From contig NZ_JALFLA010000082.1 in NCBI RefSeq assembly GCF_022775115.1, positions 1 to 35,399 on the forward strand: 35,399 nt of DNA, given 5' to 3'. This DNA is from Agathobaculum sp. (lineage in GTDB: Bacteria > Bacillota > Clostridia > Oscillospirales > Butyricicoccaceae). The notes beneath the pieces were generated by a model. It was given only the letters and a program-made list of their open reading frames with translations. It did no database searches and was not told the DNA's origin. Each line of letters begins with the position of its first letter. Position 1 is the first letter of the stretch. The position numbers were made by a program, and so were the translations under genes. This document shows, one piece after another, positions 1 through 8,270 of this stretch.

Positions 1-108
1 CTCCGTTGTAACAACACTCCGCCGGAACACAGGGCAGTATCCGTGGAGGAGGCCATCTTCATTTTGCAGCGTCAGGGCTATCTCGTTACCCCCTGCGCCC
101 GTGGATAG
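1..108 (+). CDS. C-terminal end of an unidentified protein (partial)
   Basis: An open frame runs from the window edge to a TAG at 106-108 and encodes the last 35 residues of a protein whose start lies outside. The visible part includes an amphipathic stretch ([15 protein letters not shown]) that looks like ordinary folded protein, and a short tail. I do not recognise the family. A weak hairpin with a following T-rich stretch lies just downstream (130-154), which fits the end of a transcription unit. The gene points toward the minus-strand flavin reductase, so the two converge. It could also be a chance open frame, because 36 codons without a stop are not rare in GC-rich DNA. Confidence 0.4.
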   Translation, partial: LRCNNTPPEHRAVSVEEAIFILQRQGYLVTPCARG

Positions 109-129
109 GCTGTGCTACTATATTTTTTC

Positions 130-154
130 GGCTACCACAAGGTGGCCTAGTTTT
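130..154 (+). terminator. Weak hairpin after the partial left-edge gene
   Basis: Arms at 130-136 and 141-147 pair over seven bases, including one G-T wobble, around an ACAA loop. They are followed by TAGTTTT. The stem is short, so this is only a possible terminator for the partial plus-strand gene. Confidence 0.35.
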
Positions 155-229
155 GTGCGCCCCTTTGCGGATAGTGCTTAAATTACAATGTTTCAAACTT
201 TTTTGCCTGTGCGGCAACGCGCCGCAGGC

Positions 230-733
230 TCAGCCCTGATAGGCCGCGACGATCTCTCCGATGTACATTGTATGGTAATCCGGCTCAGCATACCACCGCT
301 CAAGCGTTTCAGTGTGCAGAATGCTCTCCGGCGTGATATCGCTGACGCAGCGCTTTTGGCAGACGAGTACGAGCGCAGCCTCCGCAAAGGTCGGCTGCCC
401 CTCGACGAACACGGGCGTCAGGCCGCTGTCGTGCATCTTGTCGATCTCACGCCCGGATTTCGTGCCCATGCGGTTGAGCGCGTCGCGGTGTCCGTTCTGT
501 AAAAAAGTGAGTGTAAAATACTCCGCGTTATCAACAAACTCCTTGGTGTAGCGGCTGCGGCGGATATAGCAGGTGGCCGCAGGCTTGCCCCAGATCACAC
601 CCACGCCGCCCCAGCTGGCGGTCATGGTGTTCCACTTGTGCTCATCACCTGCCGAGACCAGCAGCCACTGCTTGCCGATCAGATCAAAGGGGTTCAGCGA
701 TAGCTCCGCGATGTTGATTTTTGTCAGCGCCAT
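230..733 (-). CDS. Flavin reductase family protein (FMN-binding split barrel)
   Basis: The 167-residue product resembles the small flavin reductase-like proteins that bind FMN in a split beta-barrel and pass electrons from NAD(P)H or other donors. The N-terminal half has the family look: a strand with KQWLLVSAG, then MTASWGGVGVIWGKP, where the small-residue/Trp run lines the flavin pocket, followed by YIRRSRYTKEFV and FTLTFL. It starts 12 bases downstream of the ftsK stop and is probably cotranscribed with uppP-ftsK. The physiological electron acceptor cannot be read from the sequence. The family call is fairly secure; a specific role is not. Confidence 0.8.
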   Translation of the reverse strand: MALTKINIAELSLNPFDLIGKQWLLVSAGDEHKWNTMTASWGGVGVIWGKPAATCYIRRSRYTKEFVDNAEYFTLTFLQNGHRDALNRMGTKSGREIDKMHDSGLTPVFVEGQPTFAEAALVLVCQKRCVSDITPESILHTETLERWYAEPDYHTMYIGEIVAAYQG

Positions 734-745
734 GTTGTTTCCTCC

Positions 746-3301
746 TTACGGTATGTCGTGTCTGCGCAGCTTCATTTCCTGCCATTCCTCGCGGGATATG
801 AGGATCTGGCGGGGCTTGGAGCCTTCAAACGGCCCGATGATGCCGCGCTCCTCGATCTGGTCGATGATGCGCGCGGCGCGCGAATAGCCCAGCTTCAGGC
901 GGCGCTGCAGCATCGAGGTGGAAGCCTGACGGCTCTCCATGATAACGTCGATGGCTTCCTCGATCATCTCGTCCTCGTCCTCGCCGGGATCGCCCGACGA
1001 GCCACCCTTGCCGTCCGCCTGCTCGGCCTGCCGCTCGATATGCTCCAATATCTCCTCATTATATTCGGGTGTGCTTGTCTCCTTGATGTGCGCGATGACC
1101 GCTTCTATCTCGTCTGACGAGATAAAACAGCCCTGCACACGGGTGGGCTTGCCCTCGCCCAGCGGGGCGTACAGCATATCACCCTTGCCGATCAGCTTTT
1201 CCGCGCCGGTCGTATCCAGTATAATGCGCGATTCGATCTGGCTTGCGACCGCAAAGGCGATACGCGAGGGGATATTGGCCTTCATGATGCCGGTGATAAC
1301 GTCCGCCGAGGGGCGCTGCGTTGCGACCACAAGGTGCATGCCCGCTGCGCGCGCCTTCTGCGCGATACGGCAGATCGAGGTCTCGACCTCCTTGGCGGCG
1401 ACCATCATCAGGTCGGCCAGCTCGTCGATAACGATGACGATCTGCGGCAGCACCTGATAGATTTCAGGCGTGCCGCCCTCCTCCTGCTCGGCCTTGGCAC
1501 GCTCCGCGCGCATCAGGTCATTATAGCCCACCAGATTGCGCACCTGATGGTCGGCAAACAGCTTATAGCGGCGCTCCATCTCGCCCACCGCCCAGTTGAG
1601 CGCACCCGCAGCCTTTTTGGGATCGGTGACGACCGGAATAAGCAGGTGCGGGATGCCGTTGTAGTTGCCCAGCTCGACCATCTTGGGGTCGACCATAATC
1701 AGGCGAACCTCCTCGGGCGTGGATTTGTACAGCAGCGAGATCAGCATCGAGTTGATGCAGACCGATTTGCCTGAGCCGGTCGTACCGGCGATCAGCATAT
1801 GGGGCATTTTGGCGATATCGCCGATGACCGGCTTGCCCGTGATATCCTTGCCCACGGCAAAGGACAGGCGGCTGCGCGCGCCCGTGAACGCGGACGAACC
1901 GATGCATTCGCGGATATACACGGTATTGACCGTTTTATTAGGCACCTCGATGCCAACAGCCATTTTATCCGGTATGGGCGCGATACGCACCGATACCGCG
2001 CCGAGCGCGAGCGCGATATCTTCCGACAGGGACGAGATGCGCGAGATCTTGATGCCGCGCGGGATGGTCAGCTCAAACCGCGTGACCGATGGGCCGCGCA
2101 CGATGCCGATGATCTGCGCGTCTACGCCGAAGGAGCGCAGCGTGTCCAGCAGGCAGGCCGAGCTTTCTTTCAGCTCAGCCTCAACGCCCGCGACCGAGAC
2201 ATGCTTGCCCTGCCCGAGCAGCGCGATCGGCGGGTAATCATACACCGGCAGCGGTGCTTTCTGGCTCTCGTCCATCTGCTCGTTCATCTCGGCCTGCTCG
2301 TTCTCGCTGATCGTTTCAGGCTTTTTGGACTTGCCCTCGGCAGGTGGCTTAGGCGCGGGTTCGGGCGCGGGGACAGGCTCAGGCTCGTCCTCGGGCTTGT
2401 TTGCGACCAGATCGAGGATGCTCGCCGGCGGCGCGGCGGAAGCAGGCGGCTCCGCTGCCTCCCCGTGCTCCCCACGCAGCGCGCGCAGGTATTCGTCCGG
2501 CGCGATAGGCTTGTCCTCCGCGCGGCGCGGCGGTACGGGCGGCGCGTCGTCCAGCTTATCCGGCGCGGGCGGGTCGCTGTCGAGCGGAATGTCAAATTCC
2601 GACGCGGCGCGCTTACGCGCGCGCTTTTCGGCATGTGCCGCTGCCACCTGATGCACGTTGGGCAGCTTAGGCGGCGCTTCGTAGCGCGCGCGCTCCTCCT
2701 CGTCCTCATATTCATAATCGGGCGCGCGGAACATTTCCATCAGCGCATAGGGCGTGATGCGCAGCGCGGCCATCAGCGCTGCGACAAGCAGCAGCAGCAG
2801 CACGAGCAGCGCGCCGACCGAGGACAGCGCCCATTCGAGCACGATGTACAGCCCGCCCGCAAGCAGGCCGCCCGACTCGCCCGCCATACCGCTTTTGAGC
2901 AGGTCGCCCAGCGTGCGCATCGTCAGCGGATAGGCGTTCGGGCTGGTAAAGGCGTGCACCACGCCGCCAAGCAGCACAGGCAGCAAGCCGATGCAGACAC
3001 CGCGCAGGCGCACCGGCCCCTTCTGCCGCGCAAACAGCAGCGCGGAGAGCGCCAGCAGCGCAAACGGCAGCAGGTAGCCCCCCGCGCCAATCAACGCTGC
3101 GATGCCGTTATGCAGCAGCTTGAGCACGAAGCCGTCGATCGGCAGCAGCGCCAGCAGACACAACAGACCGGCCACGCCCCAGAGCACCGCCCACGCCGCG
3201 CGCGACATGATCGGCGCGGACGCGGGCACGGGCGCGCGGCGCGGTGCGCTTTTGCCGCCCCGCGCCGCCGTTTTCTTTGTTTCAGGTTTTTTTGCAGCCA
3301 C
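746..3301 (-). CDS. ftsK: DNA translocase FtsK/SpoIIIE
   Basis: This 851-residue membrane-anchored hexameric ATPase pumps double-stranded DNA during septation, and in sporulating Firmicutes moves the forespore chromosome across the septum. The N-terminus is basic ([14 protein letters not shown]). Hydrophobic segments at about 34-60, 65-90, 100-120 and 145-180 form the membrane domain. An acidic, Pro/Ala/Glu-rich linker spans roughly 195-350. The motor follows with Walker [10 protein letters not shown] at 505-513 and Walker [11 protein letters not shown] at 621-630. The C-terminal winged-helix gamma domain (about 785-851) contains the typical [18 protein letters not shown] segment and would read chromosome polarity sequences. 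Length is within the family range. It lies 15 bases downstream of uppP and 12 bases upstream of the flavin reductase, so the three genes likely form one operon. Whether it is the vegetative FtsK or the sporulation SpoIIIE cannot be decided here. Confidence 0.95.
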   Translation of the reverse strand: MAAKKPETKKTAARGGKSAPRRAPVPASAPIMSRAAWAVLWGVAGLLCLLALLPIDGFVLKLLHNGIAALIGAGGYLLPFALLALSALLFARQKGPVRLRGVCIGLLPVLLGGVVHAFTSPNAYPLTMRTLGDLLKSGMAGESGGLLAGGLYIVLEWALSSVGALLVLLLLLVAALMAALRITPYALMEMFRAPDYEYEDEEERARYEAPPKLPNVHQVAAAHAEKRARKRAASEFDIPLDSDPPAPDKLDDAPPVPPRRAEDKPIAPDEYLRALRGEHGEAAEPPASAAPPASILDLVANKPEDEPEPVPAPEPAPKPPAEGKSKKPETISENEQAEMNEQMDESQKAPLPVYDYPPIALLGQGKHVSVAGVEAELKESSACLLDTLRSFGVDAQIIGIVRGPSVTRFELTIPRGIKISRISSLSEDIALALGAVSVRIAPIPDKMAVGIEVPNKTVNTVYIRECIGSSAFTGARSRLSFAVGKDITGKPVIGDIAKMPHMLIAGTTGSGKSVCINSMLISLLYKSTPEEVRLIMVDPKMVELGNYNGIPHLLIPVVTDPKKAAGALNWAVGEMERRYKLFADHQVRNLVGYNDLMRAERAKAEQEEGGTPEIYQVLPQIVIVIDELADLMMVAAKEVETSICRIAQKARAAGMHLVVATQRPSADVITGIMKANIPSRIAFAVASQIESRIILDTTGAEKLIGKGDMLYAPLGEGKPTRVQGCFISSDEIEAVIAHIKETSTPEYNEEILEHIERQAEQADGKGGSSGDPGEDEDEMIEEAIDVIMESRQASTSMLQRRLKLGYSRAARIIDQIEERGIIGPFEGSKPRQILISREEWQEMKLRRHDIP

Positions 3302-3316
3302 AGCGGATACCCTTTC

Positions 3317-4150
3317 TTAAATCATACGGAACAGGCTGACGACGATCGTGATCGTGCCGATCAGCGTACAGTAAACGACGAACGGGCGGAAATTGCCGCG
3401 CTTGGACACCAACCTGACCAAACGGATAGCCGCAAGGCCGGACAGCAAGGCCGCCAGTATGCCCGCGATATAGCACAACAGCGACACGTCTCCCAGCGCC
3501 TCGGCGGGCGCGCGCAGCACGTCGATCACCTCCAGCAGATTCGCGCCGAGGATGACCGGCAACGACATGATGAACGCAAAGCGCACGGCAAACTCACGCG
3601 AGAAGCCGCGAAACAGGCCGGTGCAGATGGTTGTGCCCGAGCGCGACAGGCCGGGCAGCACGGCAAAGCACTGGCCCACGCCGACGATCAGCGCGTCCAG
3701 CCAAGTGGCGTTTTGCTCGGTTTTATGCTTTTTGGGCGCTTTTTCCGACAGAAACAGGATGGCCGCCGTGACCAGCAGCAGCAGACCGACCAGCAGCGTG
3801 GACGAAAACGCCTCCTCAAGCTTGCTTTTGATGGGCAGAACGGCGAACATCGGCACAAGCGTGATCAGCACCATGATGATGAAGCGGCGGTACGGATGGC
3901 CGTTGATGCGAAAACCGTCCTTCACCCAACCGAAAAACTCGACCACCAGCTCTTTGATATCCTTCCAGAACGCAACGACCACGCTCAGCAGCGTGCCGAA
4001 ATGCAGCAGCACATTGAACAGCAGGTAATCCGCCTCCACATCGCCGCCGAACAGCATCTGCGCCAGCACCAGATGGCCGGAGGAGGACACCGGCAGGAAC
4101 TCGGTCAAGCCCTGCACCAGCCCCAGCAGGATGGCAAACCAAAGACTCAT
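3317..4150 (-). CDS. uppP: Undecaprenyl-diphosphatase UppP (BacA)
   Basis: This 277-residue polytopic membrane enzyme removes a phosphate from undecaprenyl pyrophosphate and so recycles the lipid carrier for peptidoglycan and other wall polymers. It also gives bacitracin tolerance. Both signature motifs are present: GLTEFLPVSSSGH at residues 14-26, carrying catalytic Glu and Ser/His residues, and PGLSRSGTT in the second half. About eight hydrophobic helices can be seen. I chose the ATG at 4150 because GAGGAG lies just before it and the protein then begins with the usual MSLWFAILLGLVQG. Upstream in-frame starts would add residues absent from the family. It is the first gene of a likely uppP-ftsK-flavin reductase operon. 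Confidence 0.95.
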   Translation of the reverse strand: MSLWFAILLGLVQGLTEFLPVSSSGHLVLAQMLFGGDVEADYLLFNVLLHFGTLLSVVVAFWKDIKELVVEFFGWVKDGFRINGHPYRRFIIMVLITLVPMFAVLPIKSKLEEAFSSTLLVGLLLLVTAAILFLSEKAPKKHKTEQNATWLDALIVGVGQCFAVLPGLSRSGTTICTGLFRGFSREFAVRFAFIMSLPVILGANLLEVIDVLRAPAEALGDVSLLCYIAGILAALLSGLAAIRLVRLVSKRGNFRPFVVYCTLIGTITIVVSLFRMI

Positions 4151-4195
4151 CTCATTTTCTCCTCTCAAACAGAGCAAAGTTTATACATGGTTTTC

Positions 4196-4201
4196 ATTAT
4201 A
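4196..4201 (-). promoter_or_regulatory. Probable -10 box of the uppP operon promoter
   Basis: Read on the minus strand this is TATAAT, 46 bases upstream of the uppP start. No good -35 hexamer is visible at the usual spacing, so the promoter may rely on other contacts. Confidence 0.5.
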
Positions 4202-4318
4202 GCATAGATTTTTCCTGTTTACCACAAAAAAAGTGCCGGACAGGCTGTATTATCCCCGACGGCTCTGCCCGCCCGCCGGCATACCCCGGCGGTCAATTAT
4301 TTGCAATATGCGAATTTT

Positions 4319-4332
4319 CGAACACTTGTTCT
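4319..4332 (+). promoter_or_regulatory. LexA (SOS) box upstream of the phage-type cassette
   Basis: CGAACACTTGTTCT contains a perfect GAAC-N4-GTTC palindrome, the core of the Gram-positive LexA/DinR operator (consensus CGAACRNRYGTTYC). It overlaps the first base of the -35 hexamer at 4332, so bound LexA would block RNA polymerase. I infer that transcription of the downstream terminase-to-coat operon is DNA-damage inducible. LexA binding itself cannot be seen from sequence. Confidence 0.7.
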
Positions 4333-4360
4333 TGACTTTTTCCCCTTCTCCGCCTATTCT
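4332..4360 (+). promoter_or_regulatory. Sigma-A promoter of the phage-type cassette
   Basis: TTGACT at 4332-4337 and TATTCT at 4355-4360 are separated by exactly 17 bases. The expected start near 4367 gives a leader of about 55 bases before the GTG of the small terminase gene. No other good promoter is seen within the cassette, so this one likely drives all nine genes. Confidence 0.7.
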
Positions 4361-4420
4361 ATGCCATACGGGAGGTAAGCCAAGAGAAATGACCCATCTC
4401 GGAAAGGAGGCGAGGCCATT

Positions 4421-4633
4421 GTGCCAAACAAACGCGAGCCGGACGCGCTGATCCGGATGCTGTACGACATCGCCGGGGACGCCGAAGCGCCCGCGAACAG
4501 CCGCCTGTCGGCGATCAAGGAGATCCTCGACCGCACGGTGGGCAAGGGCACGATGCTGGACGGCACGGGAGAGGAGGCGCAGCCGGTCGAGATCGTGTTT
4601 CGCATCGTGGACGGACGATCGAATACGACATAA
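4421..4633 (+). CDS. Small terminase subunit-like protein
   Basis: This 70-residue protein sits immediately upstream of the large terminase, the normal place for the DNA-recognition subunit of a phage packaging motor. Its middle section (APANSRLSAIKEILDRTVGK) is the helical pattern common in short TerS-like proteins encoded next to terminases. It is much shorter than a classical TerS and may be only the DNA-binding part. The GTG start at 4421 is supported by a strong ribosome-binding site (GGAAAGGAGG, 4401-4410). The end of the gene overlaps the beginning of the large-terminase frame, one base out of phase. The assignment rests mainly on position and the helix pattern. Confidence 0.6.
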   Translation: MPNKREPDALIRMLYDIAGDAEAPANSRLSAIKEILDRTVGKGTMLDGTGEEAQPVEIVFRIVDGRSNTT

Positions 4634-5928
4634 CCCCAAGACAGGCGGATTTCATCCGCTCGACGGCGTTTGAAACGCTGTTCGGCGGCGCGGCGGGCGG
4701 CGGCAAAAGCCACGGGCAATTGCTCGATGCACTGCGGTTCGCTATCGTCTACCCCGGCTCGCGGCAGCTGCTGCTGCGGCGCACCATGCCCGAGCTTGCG
4801 CGCTCGCTCATCCCTGCGTCGCTGCGGCTGTTTCCGCAGTCGGTCGCTGCCTACAAGGCCAGCGAGCACCGCTGGGAATTCCACGGCGGTTCGGTGCTCG
4901 AGTTTGGCTACTGCGATGCCGAAAGCGACGTGACCCGGTATCAATCCGCCGAATACGACGTCCTCCGCTTTGACGAGCTGACCCACTTCACCGAAAGCCA
5001 GTTCACCTATCTGATCTCCCGCGTACGCGGCGCCAACGGCTTTCCCAAGCAGGTCAAAAGCACGACCAACCCGGGCGGCATCGGCCACCAGTGGGTCAAG
5101 CGGCGCTACATCGACCCGATGCCGCCTGACACCCTGACCGAATTTGACGGCACGACGCGGCTGTTCCTGCCCGCCCGGCTGGCGGACAACCCTTTTCTGC
5201 AAAGGGCCGATGTGGGCTACGCCAAGCGGCTGCGGCTGCTGTCCCCGCACGACCGGCGGGCGCTGCTTGACGGCGTGTGGGATCTGGACGAGGGACGGTA
5301 CTTCAGCGAATTCTCTGTGCCGTTGCACGTCACCCCACCCTATCCCCTGCCCCGCACATGGAAGCGGTATCTGACGATCGACTACGGGCTGGATATGCTG
5401 GCCGCGCTGTGGATCGCGCAGCGCCCGGATGGGCACAGCGTAGTATACAGAGAGTTATATCAACCGAATTTGATTATCTCTGAGGCAGCCGCCGCAATCC
5501 TTGCGCGGGAGGACGGCAACGAGCACATCTACTGCCGCCTTGCCCCGCCCGACCTGTGGAACCGCCGACAGGAAACGGGCAAAAGCGCGGCCGAACTGTT
5601 CTCAGCCTGCGGGCTGGACTTTGAAAAGAGCAGCAACGAGCGCGTCGCCGGTTGGCTGGCGCTGCACGAGCTGCTCGCCCCGCGCCGGGACGAAACCGGC
5701 GAAGCCCGACCCAAGCTGACCATCTTCGACACCTGCCGCAATCTGATCCGCACGCTGCCCGCGCTGCGGCACGATACGCGCAACCCATCCGACGTGGCGA
5801 ACACGCCGCACGAGCTGACCCATGCGCCCGACGCGCTGCGCGGCTATGCCGCGACCGTGTACGAGGCGCCGCCGCCCGTCCGGCCAACCGCGTATGACTG
5901 CGAGGTGGGCGCGTTTCTGTCCTACTGA
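4618..5928 (+). CDS. Phage terminase large subunit
   Basis: This is the packaging motor: an ATPase that pumps DNA into a procapsid plus a nuclease that cuts concatemers. Counting from 4618 (436 residues), the Walker A-type loop GGAAGGGKS is at 23-31, Walker B LRFDEL at 116-121, and the coupling motif STTNPGG at 148-154. The RNase H-like nuclease domain begins near TIDYG, with a likely metal-binding Asp at 255. The usual C-terminal HAPDALRGY segment is present. The start is unresolved. Between the upstream stop at 4390 and the Walker A loop, the frame has no ATG, GTG or TTG and only one CTG (4678). I placed the start at an ATC (4618) so as to include the family's TPRQADF lead-in. ATA at 4630 or a -1 frameshift from the preceding gene are alternatives. 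The TTG at 4720 lies after Walker A and would remove it. Confidence 0.85.
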   Translation: MEYDITPRQADFIRSTAFETLFGGAAGGGKSHGQLLDALRFAIVYPGSRQLLLRRTMPELARSLIPASLRLFPQSVAAYKASEHRWEFHGGSVLEFGYCDAESDVTRYQSAEYDVLRFDELTHFTESQFTYLISRVRGANGFPKQVKSTTNPGGIGHQWVKRRYIDPMPPDTLTEFDGTTRLFLPARLADNPFLQRADVGYAKRLRLLSPHDRRALLDGVWDLDEGRYFSEFSVPLHVTPPYPLPRTWKRYLTIDYGLDMLAALWIAQRPDGHSVVYRELYQPNLIISEAAAAILAREDGNEHIYCRLAPPDLWNRRQETGKSAAELFSACGLDFEKSSNERVAGWLALHELLAPRRDETGEARPKLTIFDTCRNLIRTLPALRHDTRNPSDVANTPHELTHAPDALRGYAATVYEAPPPVRPTAYDCEVGAFLSY

Positions 5929-6002
5929 GAGACAGCGCAGACCCTTGCGGGACGATTTACCACTCCTCGAATCTGTCACATTGCTATGTTAGGAGGAAAC
6001 CG

Positions 6003-6197
6003 ATGACTGTTTTACTGTACTGCCTTGGCGCGGCGCTGCTGGTGCTGACCGGCGCGATCGTATCGGGCGGCTTGCAGCTGCCCGTGCGCCCGGCGCGGCA
6101 GGATAGCGCGCCCGGTCCGGCGGCGGACGATGCGCTCAGCCGCGACCTTGCTGCGCTGATGGCCTACGGCCGGGAGGAGGGCGAGCATGAAATTTGA
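6003..6197 (+). CDS. Small single-pass membrane protein in the capsid cassette
   Basis: The 64-residue product has one N-terminal hydrophobic helix (about residues 3-25, LLYCLGAALLVLTGAIV) and a short hydrophilic tail ending in RDLAALMAYGREEGE. A good ribosome-binding site (AGGAGG) precedes the ATG. Its last codons overlap the portal start by 11 bases, so translation of the two is coupled. I do not recognise the family. A membrane protein between terminase and portal is unusual. Holin-like, spanin-like or membrane-docking roles are possible, but nothing here proves any of them. Confidence 0.65.
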   Translation: MTVLLYCLGAALLVLTGAIVSGGLQLPVRPARQDSAPGPAADDALSRDLAALMAYGREEGEHEI

Positions 6198-7740
6198 CCT
6201 CTCGCCCGCCGCTGTCTGGCGTAAATATGAGCGCGGGCAGGACTACAAGCGCTCGATCGGTCTGTATGACCGTGTACGGCGCAACGAGGCCTTCTACCTC
6301 GGCCGCCAGTGGGAGGGCTTGAAGGTGCAGTCGCTCGACCCGCTGATTTTTAACGTGCTGCGCCGCTGCGTCAACCTGTTCATATCCATGCTAGTCTCGG
6401 ACGATGTGGCCGTGCGCGCGCAGCCGTTCGATATGGATGACGAGGGGCGCAGAACCGCCCGCATCCTCGACCGCGCGTTTGCCTCGGCCATCGAGCGCTC
6501 GGGCATCAAGGCGATGGGGCGCAGCCTGCTGAAAAACACCTGCGTGGACGGCGACGGCTGCTTTTACATCCGCTTTGACCCCGATCTCGAGACCGGGCAG
6601 GCGGTCAAGGGCGATATCGCGGTCGAGCTGATCGACTCGACCAACATCTACTTCGGCAACCCGGCCTCCGACGAGGTGCAGCGTCAGCCCCACCTCATCA
6701 TCGCCATGCGGCGCGAGGTGGACGAGGTACGCGCCGAGGCCAAGGCCAACGGCATCAGCGCGGAGGAGCGCGCAGCCATCGTGCCGGATGATGACGGTGT
6801 ATACGGCAAGTACCGCGCGCCCGACGACAGCAGCCGCGTGACCGTGCTGCTGCATATGCGCAAGGTGGAGGGCGGCGTGGCCTTCTGCAAAACGACCCGC
6901 ACCGCGACTATCATGCGGGAAAAGGTGCTGCCCTACCGGCTCTATCCGGTGGCGTACATGAGCTGGAACCGTGTGCGCAACTGCTGCCACGGCGAAAGCC
7001 CGGTCACCGAGGCCATCCCCAACCAGATCGCCATCAACAAACTGTACTCGATGTATGTCCAGTGCGTCAAGCAGGTGGCCTTCCCCAAGATCATTTACGA
7101 TATGACCCGCTTTCCAAACGGCTGGTCGAGCGATGTGGGCAAGGCCATCGGTATGCGCGGCAACCCAAACGAGGCCATTGCGACCGCGTTCCGCGCACCC
7201 GATATCTCGGCGCAGGTGCTGCATCTGCTCAAGCAGATGATGAGCGACACGATGGAGCTGATGGGCGCATCCGAGGCCGCGCTCGGCACGGTGCGGCCGG
7301 ACAACACTTCGGCCATCGTGGCCGTGCAGAACGCGACCGCCGCCCCGCTTGAGCTGACCAAGATGGAGTTCTACCGCTTTACCGAGGACTGGGCACGCAT
7401 TTTCCTCGACCTGATGGGTGCGCACTATGGCGTGCGCACGCTCGTGGCCGCCGAGGAGCCGGGCGAGGAGCCAGTGCGGCAGCAGTTCGACTTTTCGACT
7501 CTCGCCGGGAAGGATATGCGGCTGCAGGTCGATGTGGGCGCGGCAAGCTACTGGTCTGAGGTCATGCAGACCGTGACCAACGACAATCTGCTCGAGCGCG
7601 GCATCATCTCCGACCCGATCACTTATTTGGAAAACGTGCCTGATTATCAGGTGCGCGGCAAAAGCGACCTGCTGCACGCGCTGCGGATGCAGAAGCAGCA
7701 AGCACAAAAGGAGGAAATGACAAATGAACCAGAGAATTGA
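6187..7740 (+). CDS. Phage portal protein
   Basis: At 517 residues, this is the likely dodecameric ring at the capsid vertex through which DNA enters and leaves. The opening region (YDRVRRNEAFYLGRQWEG, then LIFNVLRRCVNLFISML) is typical of portals in podovirus-type genomes. The mid-section has the stem-like MSWNRVRNCCHGESPVTEAIPNQ segment, and the later helix LLKQMMSDTMELMGASEAALG matches the portal region facing the DNA channel. The position between terminase and scaffold agrees. Translation is coupled to the small membrane gene upstream and the scaffold gene downstream (overlap of 17 bases). Confidence in the portal call is high; no experimental activity is implied. Confidence 0.85.
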   Translation: MKFDLSPAAVWRKYERGQDYKRSIGLYDRVRRNEAFYLGRQWEGLKVQSLDPLIFNVLRRCVNLFISMLVSDDVAVRAQPFDMDDEGRRTARILDRAFASAIERSGIKAMGRSLLKNTCVDGDGCFYIRFDPDLETGQAVKGDIAVELIDSTNIYFGNPASDEVQRQPHLIIAMRREVDEVRAEAKANGISAEERAAIVPDDDGVYGKYRAPDDSSRVTVLLHMRKVEGGVAFCKTTRTATIMREKVLPYRLYPVAYMSWNRVRNCCHGESPVTEAIPNQIAINKLYSMYVQCVKQVAFPKIIYDMTRFPNGWSSDVGKAIGMRGNPNEAIATAFRAPDISAQVLHLLKQMMSDTMELMGASEAALGTVRPDNTSAIVAVQNATAAPLELTKMEFYRFTEDWARIFLDLMGAHYGVRTLVAAEEPGEEPVRQQFDFSTLAGKDMRLQVDVGAASYWSEVMQTVTNDNLLERGIISDPITYLENVPDYQVRGKSDLLHALRMQKQQAQKEEMTNEPEN

Positions 7741-8215
7741 CCCCAGCCAGCTCGCCGCACAGCAGGCAGACCCCTTTTTGCAGGGCGCGCCTGCGCAGGC
7801 GGCAGGCGACCCGTCCGCTGCGCCGACCTACACGGTCACCGCGGATGGCCAAACGCACGAGTTGACGCTTGAGCAGCTGCTTGATGCGGCGGCGCGCGGC
7901 CTGTCCAAGCAGAACGCCTATATCCGCCGCAACCGCGCGGCCAACGGGATGCCGAACGGCCAGATCTACGCCGCGTTCGTCGAGGAGTACCCCGAGGTAC
8001 GCCCCGAGGACATCCCGCCGCAGGTGTGGGAATGGGCGCAGCAGGAAGGCTCGCTCGTCTCAGCCTACCGCAAGTGGGAGGTACTGACCCTGCGCGACGA
8101 GCTGGCCGCGCTTGAAATGAACCAGAAAAACCGGCAGGCAGCTGTCGGCACGGCCAAGGGCGACGGCGAGCCGGCAGGTCTTGACCCCGTGACGCTGGCG
8201 CTGCTGGGCCGGTAA
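7724..8215 (+). CDS. Probable capsid scaffolding protein
   Basis: This is a 163-residue hydrophilic protein encoded between portal and coat protein, the standard position for a scaffold in phages that assemble procapsids without a maturation protease. The N-terminal 30 residues are Gln/Ala/Pro-rich and probably disordered. A segment around residues 35-60 (YTVTADGQTHELTLEQLLDAAARG) is a pattern often seen in phage scaffold and minor head proteins. The C-terminal half is helical and charged (KWEVLTLRDELAALEMNQKNRQ), suitable for coat binding. No protease gene is present in the cassette, which fits a P22-like assembly route. The function is inferred from position and composition, not from a catalytic motif. 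Confidence 0.6.
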   Translation: MNQRIDPSQLAAQQADPFLQGAPAQAAGDPSAAPTYTVTADGQTHELTLEQLLDAAARGLSKQNAYIRRNRAANGMPNGQIYAAFVEEYPEVRPEDIPPQVWEWAQQEGSLVSAYRKWEVLTLRDELAALEMNQKNRQAAVGTAKGDGEPAGLDPVTLALLGR

Positions 8216-8270
8216 GCGGCTCCGTTTTGACCAATCCGCCATTTTGTAATATATAGGAGGAATTATACTT

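Noticed and set aside
201-225. Hairpin at the end of the flavin reductase gene considered as its terminator
   Set aside because: In the direction of the gene the stem is followed by A, not T, and it reaches the coding end; a terminator function is doubtful.
1799-4207. An 800-codon open frame on the plus strand opposite ftsK and uppP
   Set aside because: It is antisense to two certain genes. The product is a low-complexity Arg/Gln/His-rich string, as expected from the complement of GC-rich coding DNA.
4389-4451. A 20-codon ORF upstream of and overlapping the small terminase gene, possibly a leader peptide
   Set aside because: The ribosome-binding site is about 13 bases away and nothing suggests attenuation; chance is more likely.
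8227-8255. TTGACC and TATATA, 17 bases apart, just before the coat gene, looking like an internal promoter
   Set aside because: Transcription would begin around 8262, after the coat ribosome-binding site (8255-8260), so a transcript from it would lack that site.
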